A stretch of DNA of 64,000 bases from an uncultured Elusimicrobiales bacterium (GTDB lineage Bacteria; Elusimicrobiota; Elusimicrobia; Elusimicrobiales; Elusimicrobiaceae), in NCBI GenBank assembly GCA_934662565.1, contig CAKUKI010000003.1, positions 251,940 through 315,939 on the forward strand, in the 5' to 3' direction. How positions within the stretch are numbered: position 1 is the first letter of the stretch; every line of letters begins with the position of its first letter. Shown in pieces: positions 7,522 through 14,755 of the stretch. Made by a program: the position numbers and the translations under genes. Below the pieces are notes generated by a model. The model was not told the DNA's origin and made no database searches. It worked only from the letters and a program-made list of their open reading frames with translations.

Positions 7522-8682
7522 ATGAAAAAAATTTTGCGTGTTCTGTTAGGTGCAGTTCTTTTGGTGGGCGGTGCGGCCGCCGCGCAAGCGGAGGTAAAGC
7601 TGGCGGAAGATAAACCCAACTTTGTGTTGTTTGTCAGCCCCTCGTGCGTGCATTGTAATAAGTTAAAAGCGGAGTATTGGCCCGTACTCAAAAAACAATA
7701 TAAAGATACTGTAAACTTTATAGAGTTAGACATCAGCCAAGGCGGCAACAACATTATTTTTGCCGAAACCGCCAAAGCGTACGGCGTGCAGGAAATGGGC
7801 TATCCGGCGGCGGCTATCGGAAGCACTTTTTTAATGGGCTACCCCACGGAAATTAAAACGTATGCGGACGCGGCTATTGAAAAAGCCATGCTGCTAAACG
7901 AAAAAACCACCTTGGTCCAAACGGATGCGCAAGACCCGCAAAAAGCGTTCAGCAAAATTACGCTGGGGGCGATTATCGGCAGCGGATTGGTGGACGGTAT
8001 TAACCCGTGCGCGTTTGCGGTAATTGTGTTTTTTGTGTCTTTCTTAACGGTTTACAAATATACCCGCAAAGAGATTATTGTAGTAGGCACGGCGTATTGT
8101 GCGGCGGTGTTTGCGGCGTATGTATTAATTGGGCTGGGGCTGTTCAAATTTTTATACGCCATGAGCGGCTTTGCCTATGTGATAAAGGGGTTTTATATTT
8201 TAACGGCGGCGGTATGTTTGCTGTTTTTTGTGCTGGCCCTGTACGACTTTTGGGTCTACAAAAAAACAGGCAAAGCGGAAAAAATGCTCTTGCAACTGCC
8301 CACCAACTTAAAAGTGCGTATCCATAAAATTATGGGTTTTTTCCTGCGGGAAAAGCACGATAGCTCCATCCGCCTGACGTTGGCGGCCTTGGCGGTGGGG
8401 TTTGCGGTGTCGTTGGTGGAAGCCGTATGCACGGGGCAAGTGTATTTGCCCACGGTGGTTTTAATCATGCAGGACCCTGCTTTCCGCGTAAAAGCGTGGT
8501 TGTTTTTGCTATTGTATAATTTAATGTTTATTTTCCCTTTGGTCTTAATTTTTGTATTATCAATATTAGGCTATGAGTCCAAAGGGTTTAATGATTTCTT
8601 AAAGAAACATTTAGGGCTGATGAAATTACTGCTTTGCTGTGTGTTTTTAGGCTTGTTTTTGTTGCTTTTAGGAAATATTTAA
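7522..8682 (+). CDS. Exported thioredoxin-like domain fused to a CcdA/DsbD-type membrane domain
   Basis: The 386-residue protein has a signal peptide (about residues 1-23). A thioredoxin-like domain follows with the redox motif CVHC at residues 42-45. From about residue 150 there is a six- or more-helix membrane domain with two lone Cys in the positions used by CcdA/DsbD proteins: NPC near residue 163 and VCTG near residue 302. Such proteins carry reducing equivalents from the cytoplasm to periplasmic thiols. The domain order (thioredoxin first) is the reverse of a DsbD beta-gamma arrangement. A GILT-like or vitamin K-type oxidase is less likely. The next gene, a Cys-containing pseudopilin, starts 16 nt later, suggesting that pilin disulfides are substrates. 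Confidence 0.85.
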   Translation: MKKILRVLLGAVLLVGGAAAAQAEVKLAEDKPNFVLFVSPSCVHCNKLKAEYWPVLKKQYKDTVNFIELDISQGGNNIIFAETAKAYGVQEMGYPAAAIGSTFLMGYPTEIKTYADAAIEKAMLLNEKTTLVQTDAQDPQKAFSKITLGAIIGSGLVDGINPCAFAVIVFFVSFLTVYKYTRKEIIVVGTAYCAAVFAAYVLIGLGLFKFLYAMSGFAYVIKGFYILTAAVCLLFFVLALYDFWVYKKTGKAEKMLLQLPTNLKVRIHKIMGFFLREKHDSSIRLTLAALAVGFAVSLVEAVCTGQVYLPTVVLIMQDPAFRVKAWLFLLLYNLMFIFPLVLIFVLSILGYESKGFNDFLKKHLGLMKLLLCCVFLGLFLLLLGNI

Positions 8683-8698
8683 TCAAGTCAGGTGAATT

Positions 8699-9256
8699 AT
8701 GAAACACAAAAAAGGGTTTACCCTCATGGAGTTTATTTTTGTAGTAATTATTGTGGCGGTGTTATCCACTATTGCCGTGCAAACGTACAGCAAAGTACGG
8801 GAGCGGGCCAAAATGTCGGACGCGGCCAATATGATGACCATGGGCGCCAACGCGCAGGAGCGTTATTTCCTCAAGCGTAATGCTTACACCAACAAATGGA
8901 GCTATTTGGATGTGGGTGTGGAAAACAAAGAGGGCCTGTTTAAGAACGAGGACACCAGCGAAGTTTACTACACCAACGGCACTGGGCCGGATAACACCGG
9001 CGACGGCTTTGCGGTAGATTTTGAGTTTGATTACTACCGCCGCGGCTTTGTGGTGGCCCAGCGGGTAGGGTCCGAAACATACACCTATAAATTGGTGCGT
9101 CCGTTTGGGCAGGGGCAGTTGTATTGCATCCCCGTAAGTGAAAACGAAGAAGACGTAAACTTTTGTATGGATTATGCGGGTGTGGACGTAATGACGGAGC
9201 TTCCGCCCAACCCGATGGTTCCCGTTCCGCAAAAAATCCAGCTGGATACTAAATAA
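8699..9256 (+). CDS. Type IV pilin-like protein (pseudopilin)
   Basis: The 185-residue protein starts MKHKKGFTLMEF, a class III signal cleaved by prepilin peptidase before Phe. The essential Glu at mature position +5 and the hydrophobic helix IFVVIIVAVLSTIAVQTY follow. The C-terminal globular part has a Cys pair, YCIPVSENEEDVNFC, spaced as in the other pilins of this window and able to close a D-region loop. AGGTGA precedes the ATG. It lies 16 nt after the DsbD-like gene and is followed by a second pilin. Without assembly genes nearby, type IV pilus and type II secretion roles cannot be told apart. Confidence 0.9.
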   Translation: MKHKKGFTLMEFIFVVIIVAVLSTIAVQTYSKVRERAKMSDAANMMTMGANAQERYFLKRNAYTNKWSYLDVGVENKEGLFKNEDTSEVYYTNGTGPDNTGDGFAVDFEFDYYRRGFVVAQRVGSETYTYKLVRPFGQGQLYCIPVSENEEDVNFCMDYAGVDVMTELPPNPMVPVPQKIQLDTK

Positions 9257-9263
9257 GGGTATA

Positions 9264-9296
9264 GGCCTGCCGTGTGTTGCGGCGGGCCTGTGTTTT
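9264..9296 (+). terminator. Weak terminator or attenuator hairpin between two pilin genes
   Basis: GGCCTGCCG at 9264-9272 pairs with CGGCGGGCC at 9280-9288 with one T-G wobble. TGTGTTTT follows. The imperfect U-run suggests partial termination, which would lower expression of the second pilin. Confidence 0.5.
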
Positions 9297-9307
9297 AGGG
9301 GCCGGTT

Positions 9308-9928
9308 ATGAAAAAAGGTTTTGCCGTAAAAGAAATGTTGCTTTTGGTGCTTATTTTGGCGGCGTTTGCGGCGTTTGCTTTCCCGCGGTATTTTTGGGAG
9401 AGCGAAAAAAAACGCGCCGCGGATATGGATGCCTTACTGGCGGATGTACAACTGGCGCAGGAAGCCTTTGCCCGGATGAACGGGCGTTTTACGGCGGAGT
9501 GGGGGGCGTTGGCCCCGTTGTTAAGCGTGCCGCAAACGCTGGGGGTTTTATACCGCCCCGTGGAGGGCACACCGGCGGAAATGTATTTTACTTTTATGGG
9601 GCCGCACGGCAAGCCGGAGCCGGAAGGCTATATTGTGCGTTTGGACCCGTCGGCCGAGCCGGAGGAGCCTTCGTTTGTGGTAGCGCGGCGAGTGGGCGGG
9701 CGGTTTGAATATGCGTTGCGCCGTATGTTGCCTTACGGGCCCACCCAGTGTGAGGCCCAAACCCCGCAGAGCGAGCGTTTTTGCAAACGGCTGGAGCAGT
9801 ATTTACAGGCGGAGTCTTTTGTGCCGCAGCCTGTACAGGGGGTAAATATCCCACAGGGAGCAACCCCTAGCGGCGCGGATAATGCCGCCGCGCAGGAAGA
9901 AGCCGCCGGGGACGTTGCGGCGTTATAA
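9308..9928 (+). CDS. Divergent pseudopilin
   Basis: The 206-residue protein begins MKKGFAVKEMLLLVL. The prepilin cleavage Gly-Phe and the Glu at +5 are kept, but the usual FTLIE is changed to FAVKE. A hydrophobic helix and the family-typical FPRYFWESEKKRAADMDALLADVQLAQEAF equivalent follow in normal pilin order. A Cys pair (QCEAQTPQSERFC) matches that of the upstream pilin. The last 40 residues are an Ala/Gln/Pro-rich tail. It starts 51 nt after the previous pilin, past a weak hairpin. It is probably a minor pseudopilin; Lys at +4 next to the hydrophobic core is unusual and may alter processing. Confidence 0.8.
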   Translation: MKKGFAVKEMLLLVLILAAFAAFAFPRYFWESEKKRAADMDALLADVQLAQEAFARMNGRFTAEWGALAPLLSVPQTLGVLYRPVEGTPAEMYFTFMGPHGKPEPEGYIVRLDPSAEPEEPSFVVARRVGGRFEYALRRMLPYGPTQCEAQTPQSERFCKRLEQYLQAESFVPQPVQGVNIPQGATPSGADNAAAQEEAAGDVAAL

Positions 9929-9992
9929 ACCGTTTTTGCAGTACATAGTGTTTATAAAGGGTAGTTAGACGAAGCATAGGACCACAAGGGTC

Positions 9993-10021
9993 TTGACAAG
10001 GCTTTTTTTGACTGCTAAACT
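9993..10021 (+). promoter_or_regulatory. Strong sigma-70 promoter of the major pilin gene
   Basis: A perfect -35 TTGACA at 9993-9998, a 17-bp spacer ending in the extended -10 TGC, and -10 TAAACT at 10016-10021 precede the pilin gene. GTAG follows at 10028, about the expected start point. The same TTGACA-17-TGN arrangement with GTAG at +1 recurs three times at 63769-63970. Confidence 0.8.
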
Positions 10022-10074
10022 AATAAAGTAGCCGCTATGGCTGCAAAATTATATATAAAACTGTAGGAGGTTTT

Positions 10075-10629
10075 ATGAACAATAAGAAAGGTTTTACCTT
10101 GATTGAACTGCTCGTAGTGGTTTTAATCATTGGTATTTTGGCCGCTATGGCCATGCCGCAGTACTTCAAAGCGGTGGAACGCTCCCGCATGACGGAAGCC
10201 GACACCTTGCTCGGCAGCATTGCCCAAGCTCAGCGCCGCAAATTCTTGCAACGCAACAGCTTCACGACGAACTACAAAGGCTTGGACGTTTCTCCGAAAG
10301 ATTCCAGCGGTTCCGTGTACTACACCAAAGGCAACCCGACCACCGGTGCTAACGGCAACGGCTTTAGCGTCGCTTTGGCCGGCACTGATTTTGGTGGGAA
10401 CAACGGTGGGAGAGCTACGGCTACCCGCGTTGCCAATGCAAACTCTGGCGGCAATTTGCAATACCAGTATAACTTGGTACGCTACTATCAAGGCGACAAC
10501 GTCACCTGCAACGGTACCAACACGGCTGGTCAGGAATTGTGCGCGGACTTCTGCGGTATTGATGCGCCGGTGGCTTCTTGCTGCAACAACGGTACTTCTT
10601 CCGCTTGCGCCGCTCCTGCCAGCAACTAA
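10075..10629 (+). CDS. Type IV pilin, probable major subunit
   Basis: The 184-residue product has a textbook class III signal (MNNKKGFTLIELLVVVLIIG) and the conserved MPQYFKAVERSRMTEAD helix continuation. The C-terminal part is Gly-, Asn- and Cys-rich (Cys in TCNG, ELCADFC, ASCCNN, SACAAP), allowing several disulfides. Three things set it apart from the two upstream pilins and suggest high expression: its own consensus promoter, a strong AGGAGG Shine-Dalgarno, and a UUCG-loop terminator directly after it. Codons ending in C (aac, ttc, gac, tac) are also strikingly frequent. It is therefore the best candidate for a main fibre subunit. Pilus versus type II secretion use cannot be decided here. 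Confidence 0.92.
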   Translation: MNNKKGFTLIELLVVVLIIGILAAMAMPQYFKAVERSRMTEADTLLGSIAQAQRRKFLQRNSFTTNYKGLDVSPKDSSGSVYYTKGNPTTGANGNGFSVALAGTDFGGNNGGRATATRVANANSGGNLQYQYNLVRYYQGDNVTCNGTNTAGQELCADFCGIDAPVASCCNNGTSSACAAPASN

Positions 10630-10656
10630 TTGATAAGAAACCGAGTAAGTTTTACA

Positions 10657-10680
10657 CCCCGCCTTCGGGCGGGGTTTTTT
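10657..10680 (+). terminator. Rho-independent terminator after the major pilin
   Basis: A seven-base-pair stem, CCCCGCC / GGCGGGG, closes a stable TTCG tetraloop and is followed by six T. It is the clearest terminator in the window. Confidence 0.92.
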
Positions 10681-10691
10681 ATGCTCTCATT

Positions 10692-10913
10692 AACCCCCCG
10701 CGCAGGGGTTGATGTAAAAATTTGTAGGGTGGAATTTGATTTGTGTACGCACCCCGCGCAGAATTTGGGGTAAATTGGTATAGCGTGAAATTTTTGTGTT
10801 TTAACCGGGGGCCGCGCCGGATTGGACATAAAATTTTATAAGGTGGATTTTGTTTTGTGTGCGCCCCCGCGTCTGTGAAAATTTATAGAGTGAAATTTGA
10901 TTTGTGTGTGGCG
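10692..10913. repeat. Four degenerate tandem repeat units of about 50-58 bp
   Basis: Each unit consists of a C-rich/CGCG segment, an AT-rich segment near AAATTTATA, and a core like GTGRAATTTGATTTGTGTGCGC. The core GTG falls at 10729, 10785, 10843 and 10890, so spacing is 56, 58 and 47 bp. The second unit lacks two bases in the core (GTGAAATTT-TTGTGT). No open frame explains it. It lies between the pilin terminator and the 3' end of the minus-strand lipoprotein gene. The units are too diverged and unevenly spaced for a CRISPR array. Confidence 0.7.
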
Positions 10914-10951
10914 CGCCACTTGCGGGCGCGCCGCGCTTGTTCGGTTTGCGT

Positions 10952-12142
10952 TTATTGGGGGCGCGTATTTTCTGGCGCCGGGGTGGCCTTTTCGGGCGCG
11001 GAGTGCGGCTCTGTTCCTTGCGTGGATTGCGCCCCTGCGGCGGTTTGAGGTGCGGCAGATTTTTGCGCCCCTGTTTGGAGCGCGGCGGGCACTTGCAAAG
11101 GGGGTTCCGCGGCGGCCTGTGCCTGTGTGGCAGAGCCTTGCGGATTATTGCCCTCGGCGGTAGTATTTTGCGCGGCGGAGTTTACGGCTTTTTCCTCGGT
11201 TTGTTCTTTGGCGGCTTTGCTCGGCGTGGTTAGTTCTGCCGTTTGGTTCTCGTCTGCTTGGTTCGGCGCGTTTTGTTCTGCCGTTTGTTCACTAGCGGCT
11301 TTGTTTCGGGTTGTTTTTTCTTCGGTTTCTTTTTCCTCGGCGGGATTGTTCATTAAAGCCGCGTTGCCCGGTTGGCTTGCGGGCGCGGTTTGTTCTGCCG
11401 CGTTGGGCGCTTGGGGCTCCTCCGGCGCTTGGAGTTCTTCCGGCACTTGGGGGTCCGGCGGTAAAATAAAAGGCGGTTCTTCTTCGTCAAACACAATCCC
11501 GGCGGCGGGGGGAAGAACGGCTGGTTTGGGGGTCTCCTTTTTTTGTACTTTTTTAACAGGTTTTACGGCTTTGGGTTTCGGCTCCGGCGTGGGGGCGGGC
11601 GGAAATGCGCGCAAAACGGACTCGGCCGATTCTTCAAAAAATAGTTTACCCGCTTTCCAAGATTGGTACAGCGCGTTAGAGGGCGCATCCTGCCGGATAA
11701 AATCTTTTCCGGTGGTGCGGTCCGCCAAGGCAATCGCGTCTAAACGCACCACCCCCAGCGTTTTGCCGGTGTAAGTGTCTTGGCGTTTTTCGTATCCGTC
11801 CACGCGGCCTAATACTTTTAATTTGTGCCCTTGTATAATGGCGGTAGGGCGGGGAACGTCTTTTGTAAAGCGCACATAAATCATCTCGTACGATAAATTA
11901 TTGCCTTTGCCGGTGGCATAATAATAAAGGGGGGTATCTATGCGCAAAATAATGCGCAGGTTTTGGGCGGTTTCCCGCACGCCGGCCACTTCCCCATTAA
12001 AGGCCACCACGGCGCCTTTATAGGCGGCAAAATCTTTTTGAATACTGTACAAATAATCCAAATTTTGGTCTTTGTACGGCATAACGGAGCTGCACGCGCC
12101 CAAGCAAAAACAACTGAAAAGTAAAAATAAAATATATCTCAT
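10952..12142 (-). CDS. Slp-like lipoprotein with a long low-complexity C-terminus
   Basis: The 396-residue protein has a signal peptide ending in the lipobox LGAC (Cys17). A folded domain of about 150 residues follows, with YKGAVVAFNGEVAGVRE and VLGRVDGYEK-type strands. It resembles the shape of Slp-family outer-membrane lipoproteins, but the match is by general pattern only. From about residue 180 to the end the protein is Pro/Lys-rich and then Ala/Gln/Glu/Thr/Asn-rich. This tail is probably a disordered linker through peptidoglycan or on the surface. The gene is monocistronic; its start codon is preceded by an AT-rich stretch. The C-terminal coding region is repetitive at the DNA level and could vary in length between strains. 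Confidence 0.75.
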   Translation of the reverse strand: MRYILFLLFSCFCLGACSSVMPYKDQNLDYLYSIQKDFAAYKGAVVAFNGEVAGVRETAQNLRIILRIDTPLYYYATGKGNNLSYEMIYVRFTKDVPRPTAIIQGHKLKVLGRVDGYEKRQDTYTGKTLGVVRLDAIALADRTTGKDFIRQDAPSNALYQSWKAGKLFFEESAESVLRAFPPAPTPEPKPKAVKPVKKVQKKETPKPAVLPPAAGIVFDEEEPPFILPPDPQVPEELQAPEEPQAPNAAEQTAPASQPGNAALMNNPAEEKETEEKTTRNKAASEQTAEQNAPNQADENQTAELTTPSKAAKEQTEEKAVNSAAQNTTAEGNNPQGSATQAQAAAEPPLQVPAALQTGAQKSAAPQTAAGAQSTQGTEPHSAPEKATPAPENTRPQ

Positions 12143-12241
12143 ACGCTTATTATATAAAATGCCCGCGGGGGGAACAAAAAAGGGGAAATGCGGCCCATAG
12201 TTTTTATGTTCGCGCCTTTTCTACCCTCTGCCACAGAAAAC
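12143..12241. other. Upstream region of the Slp-like lipoprotein gene
   Basis: On the minus strand this region should hold the lipoprotein promoter. AT-rich TTATATAATAAGCG lies directly before the gene, giving a TATAAT-like element about 10 nt from the ATG. I see no other structured element. Confidence 0.4.
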
Positions 12242-12269
12242 AAAAAAGGGAAGGCGCTGGCCTCCCCTT
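12242..12269 (-). terminator. Terminator after the tRNA-Lys/tRNA-Glu transcript
   Basis: Read on the minus strand, AAGGGGAGGCC pairs with GCCTTCCCTT around a short loop, with one mismatch, and the stem runs into TTTTTTG. Confidence 0.75.
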
Positions 12270-12304
12270 GGATAGTAAAAAGACTACGGCTAGGAAATAA
12301 AAAA

Positions 12305-12376
12305 CGCCCTCTGGGAGAATCGAACTCCCCTTTTCGGATTGAAAATCCGACGTCCTAACCGATAGACGAAGAGGGC
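12305..12376 (-). tRNA. tRNA-Glu (anticodon TTC)
   Basis: On the minus strand the gene has the acceptor stem GCCCTCT / AGAGGGC and the anticodon stem CGGAT / ATCCG around the loop TTTTCAA (anticodon TTC). It has a GTTCGATTC T-loop. The discriminator base is G. CCA is not encoded: the 3' end runs directly into TTTT, unlike the two other tRNA genes in this window. It is co-transcribed behind tRNA-Lys. Confidence 0.95.
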
Positions 12377-12410
12377 ATTTGCTACAAACCTTCTGATGAA
12401 GGTTAAAAAA

Positions 12411-12485
12411 TGGTGCGCCCGGTGAGACTTGAACTCACGGCCCCCCGCTTAAAAGGCGGATGCTCTACCACTGAGCTACGAGCGC
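12411..12485 (-). tRNA. tRNA-Lys (anticodon TTT)
   Basis: On the minus strand the acceptor GCGCTCG pairs with CGGGCGC with one wobble. The D-arm AGCTCAGTGGTAGAGC and the anticodon loop CTTTTAA give anticodon TTT, and the T-loop is GTTCAAGTC. The 3' CCA is encoded at 12411-12413. It lies 34 nt upstream of tRNA-Glu on the same strand. Confidence 0.96.
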
Positions 12486-12545
12486 AAAAAAACAGTCAAA
12501 TAACTTCTTGGGTCTAATCTGCATCGGGTTAAACCCAACATAAAT

Positions 12546-12574
12546 ATTGTACTAAAAATTTTTATTATGCGCAA
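12546..12574 (-). promoter_or_regulatory. Promoter of the tRNA-Lys/tRNA-Glu unit
   Basis: On the minus strand, -35 TTGCGC (12574-12569), a 17-bp spacer and -10 TACAAT (12551-12546) lie about 60 bp before tRNA-Lys. Confidence 0.65.
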
Positions 12575-12689
12575 GAAATATTTTTTTATTTACTTCCGGC
12601 ATAACCATCACATAAATAATTATAGCAGTTTTATTTTTTGTGTGCAATATTTTTTTTGTAGGGGTAAAAACCGCTTTTGCGCCCTAGGG

Positions 12690-12718
12690 TTGACGGCGCG
12701 CCGGGGGTTTTATACCAT
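12690..12718 (+). promoter_or_regulatory. Promoter of ridA
   Basis: TTGACG (12690-12695), a 17-bp spacer and TACCAT (12713-12718) lie 55 nt before the ridA start codon. The -10 matches at four of six positions. Confidence 0.5.
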
Positions 12719-12772
12719 ATACTTAATAGCGGCTTTTTGCCCGCATTTATTTATAAGAGAGGTTTTATTTTT

Positions 12773-13150
12773 ATGAAAAAAGTAATTAATTCTTCTAATT
12801 CCCCCAAAGCCATCGGGCCGTATTCGCAAGCGATAGAAGACTCCGGCTTTATTTTTACTTCCGGCGTGTTGCCTATTGACCCCGTCACGGGCGAAATTTA
12901 CAACGGCTCCGTGCGCGTGCAAACGGAACTGATTTTGAAAAATTTGGAAAATATCCTTAAAGAAGCCGGCTCCAATTTAAGCCAAGTAGTAAAAACCACC
13001 GTTTTTTTAACGGATTTAACCCAATTTGCCGAAATGAACGAAGTTTACGCTTCTTTTTTTAAGGAAAACCCGCCCGCCCGCAGCACGTTTCAGGTAGTGG
13101 CTTTGCCCAAAGGCAGCGCGGTGGAAATTGAAGCGATTGCCAAAAAATAA
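12773..13150 (+). CDS. ridA: RidA (YjgF/YER057c/UK114) family reactive-imine deaminase
   Basis: The product has 125 residues when started at the ATG at 12773, which is preceded by AGAGAGG. An earlier in-frame start at 12677 would add 32 non-homologous residues and would precede part of the promoter. RidA hydrolyses enamine/imine intermediates (2-aminoacrylate) released by PLP enzymes. Family motifs are present: SPKAIGPYSQAI at the N-terminus, TSGVLPIDPVTGEI, the substrate-binding Arg in NPPARSTFQVVALPKG, and the C-terminal VEIEAIAKK. It probably forms a trimer in the cytoplasm. malQ begins 14 nt after its stop, so the two are likely co-transcribed. Confidence 0.95.
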   Translation: MKKVINSSNSPKAIGPYSQAIEDSGFIFTSGVLPIDPVTGEIYNGSVRVQTELILKNLENILKEAGSNLSQVVKTTVFLTDLTQFAEMNEVYASFFKENPPARSTFQVVALPKGSAVEIEAIAKK

Positions 13151-13164
13151 CTCCGGGGCCTGCT

Positions 13165-14745
13165 ATGCAAACGATACAAGACGAACTGCTTTCTGCCCGC
13201 TCTAACGGGGTGTTGTTGCCGCTTTCTGCCATGAAAACGCATGCGGATTGGGGCGTGGGCGATTTTGCCAGTCTGGAAGAATGGACGGATTTTTTAGGCT
13301 CTTTGGGGGCCAAGTTTGTGCAAATTCTCCCCTTACAGGAAACCGCCCCAAACGAAACCTGCCCTTATTCCGCCATGACGGCCTTTGCGTTAGACCCGGT
13401 GTACGTTTGCATAGAGCGCGTGGAAGATATTTCAGCCAGCCCCGCCGCACAGGAATATCTTAAAACTTTACAGGCGGATTTGGCCCAATGGAAAAATTCT
13501 TCCAAAGCGCCTATCCGCCCCGTAAAACAAGCCAAATTAAAAGCGTTGTGGCTGGGATACCAACATTTTTTGGAGCATGAACAAGCGGCCGATACCCCGC
13601 GTGCGCGCGCGTTCAGTGCGTACTGCGCCGCCAATAACAGTTGGCTTCGCCCGTATAGTTTGTTCCGCGCGCTGAAAGAATTTTATAAATGGCAGAGTTG
13701 GACGGCCTGGCCCGAGGAGCTGAAAAATGCTGTTCCGTCGGCCGTAAACGCTTTTGAAAGCCAATACCGCGAATATGTGCGCTTTTTTGCGTATGTTCAA
13801 TGGGTGCTGGACCAACAGCTCCGCCGCGCCAAAGCGTTCGCGCAGGAAAAGGGCGTTTACCTGTTTGGGGACATCCCTTTCGGCACCAATTTAGACAGTG
13901 CCGAAGTATGGGCCGAACGACAAAATTATCGGATAGAGTACGAAATCGGCGCTCCGGCGGACCAATTTTCAAAAGGCGGGCAGCGTTGGGGACTGCCGGC
14001 GTATGACTGGCCGTATCAGCATGCGCACGGGTTAGACCTGTGGAAGCGCAAAATCCGCCGCGCGGTGGAACTGTATGATATGTTCCGGCTGGACCATTTG
14101 GTTGGGTTTTACCGCACTTACGTTTTTGCCCCCGGGGACGAGCAAGGCGCTTTTGATGTGCAGGGCGAGCAAAACCAAATAGACCGCGGGTATCACTTTT
14201 TACGCATGGTGTTGGACGTTTGCGGCGGCCGCCTGCCGGTGGGGGAAGACTTGGGCGTGATTCCCAATTATGTACGGCGGATGTTGGTGGATTTGCGTAT
14301 CCCCGGTTATAAAGTATTATGTTGGGAGCGCGAAGACAACGGCTATTACCGCGAACCGCGCAGCTATCCAGCGGTTTCTTTGGCCACCACGTCCACGCAC
14401 GACACGCAGACGCTGCGCGGTTGGTGGGAGGCTCTGCCCCCGCAGGAACGCGCCAATATGTGGGAAATGATTTCCGCCCAAAAAACGGATGGCAACGTGC
14501 CGTTTACGTTAGATACCCAAAAAGCCATTTTGGCGCGGGTGTTGGGGTCCGGCTCGGCCTTGACGCTGTTTTCTTGGCAGGATATTACCGGCACTTTGGA
14601 GCGCGTAAACGTGCCCGGCATTGTGGACGACACCAACTGGACGTACCGTTCCGACGTCACCCCGCAGGAAGCGTGGGCGCGCTATAAACCCCAGTTGGAA
14701 AACTACCAAAATTTATTAAAACAAACCGGCCGTTCCGTCCGGTAA
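13165..14745 (+). CDS. malQ: 4-alpha-glucanotransferase (amylomaltase, GH77)
   Basis: The 526-residue protein is the usual size of a bacterial amylomaltase, which transfers maltosyl units between maltodextrins. Motifs in order are: GVLLPLSAMKTHADWGVGDF at the N-terminus, LFGDIPFGTNLDSAEVW, the nucleophile Asp in FRLDHLVGFYRTY (near residue 309), the acid Glu in VGEDLGVIPNYVR (near residue 353), and the transition-state Asp in STHDTQTLRGWW. It ends in a complete C-terminal region, with VPGIVDDTNWTYR. It acts in cytosolic maltodextrin or glycogen metabolism. It lies between ridA and a sugar nucleotidyltransferase gene 10 nt downstream, which may share the sugar pathway. Confidence 0.96.
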   Translation: MQTIQDELLSARSNGVLLPLSAMKTHADWGVGDFASLEEWTDFLGSLGAKFVQILPLQETAPNETCPYSAMTAFALDPVYVCIERVEDISASPAAQEYLKTLQADLAQWKNSSKAPIRPVKQAKLKALWLGYQHFLEHEQAADTPRARAFSAYCAANNSWLRPYSLFRALKEFYKWQSWTAWPEELKNAVPSAVNAFESQYREYVRFFAYVQWVLDQQLRRAKAFAQEKGVYLFGDIPFGTNLDSAEVWAERQNYRIEYEIGAPADQFSKGGQRWGLPAYDWPYQHAHGLDLWKRKIRRAVELYDMFRLDHLVGFYRTYVFAPGDEQGAFDVQGEQNQIDRGYHFLRMVLDVCGGRLPVGEDLGVIPNYVRRMLVDLRIPGYKVLCWEREDNGYYREPRSYPAVSLATTSTHDTQTLRGWWEALPPQERANMWEMISAQKTDGNVPFTLDTQKAILARVLGSGSALTLFSWQDITGTLERVNVPGIVDDTNWTYRSDVTPQEAWARYKPQLENYQNLLKQTGRSVR

Positions 14746-14755
14746 GGAGAGATAA

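Noticed and set aside
10692..10913. CRISPR array
   Set aside because: Units are diverged, spacing is uneven (47-58 bp), spacers are not unique sequence and no cas genes are present.
11127..11774. 215-residue plus-strand open frame
   Set aside because: It is an antisense shadow of the low-complexity lipoprotein gene; its Ser/Ala richness mirrors the GC-rich repeats.
12677..12772. Upstream start for ridA
   Set aside because: It adds 32 residues unlike the RidA family and would start before the promoter ends.
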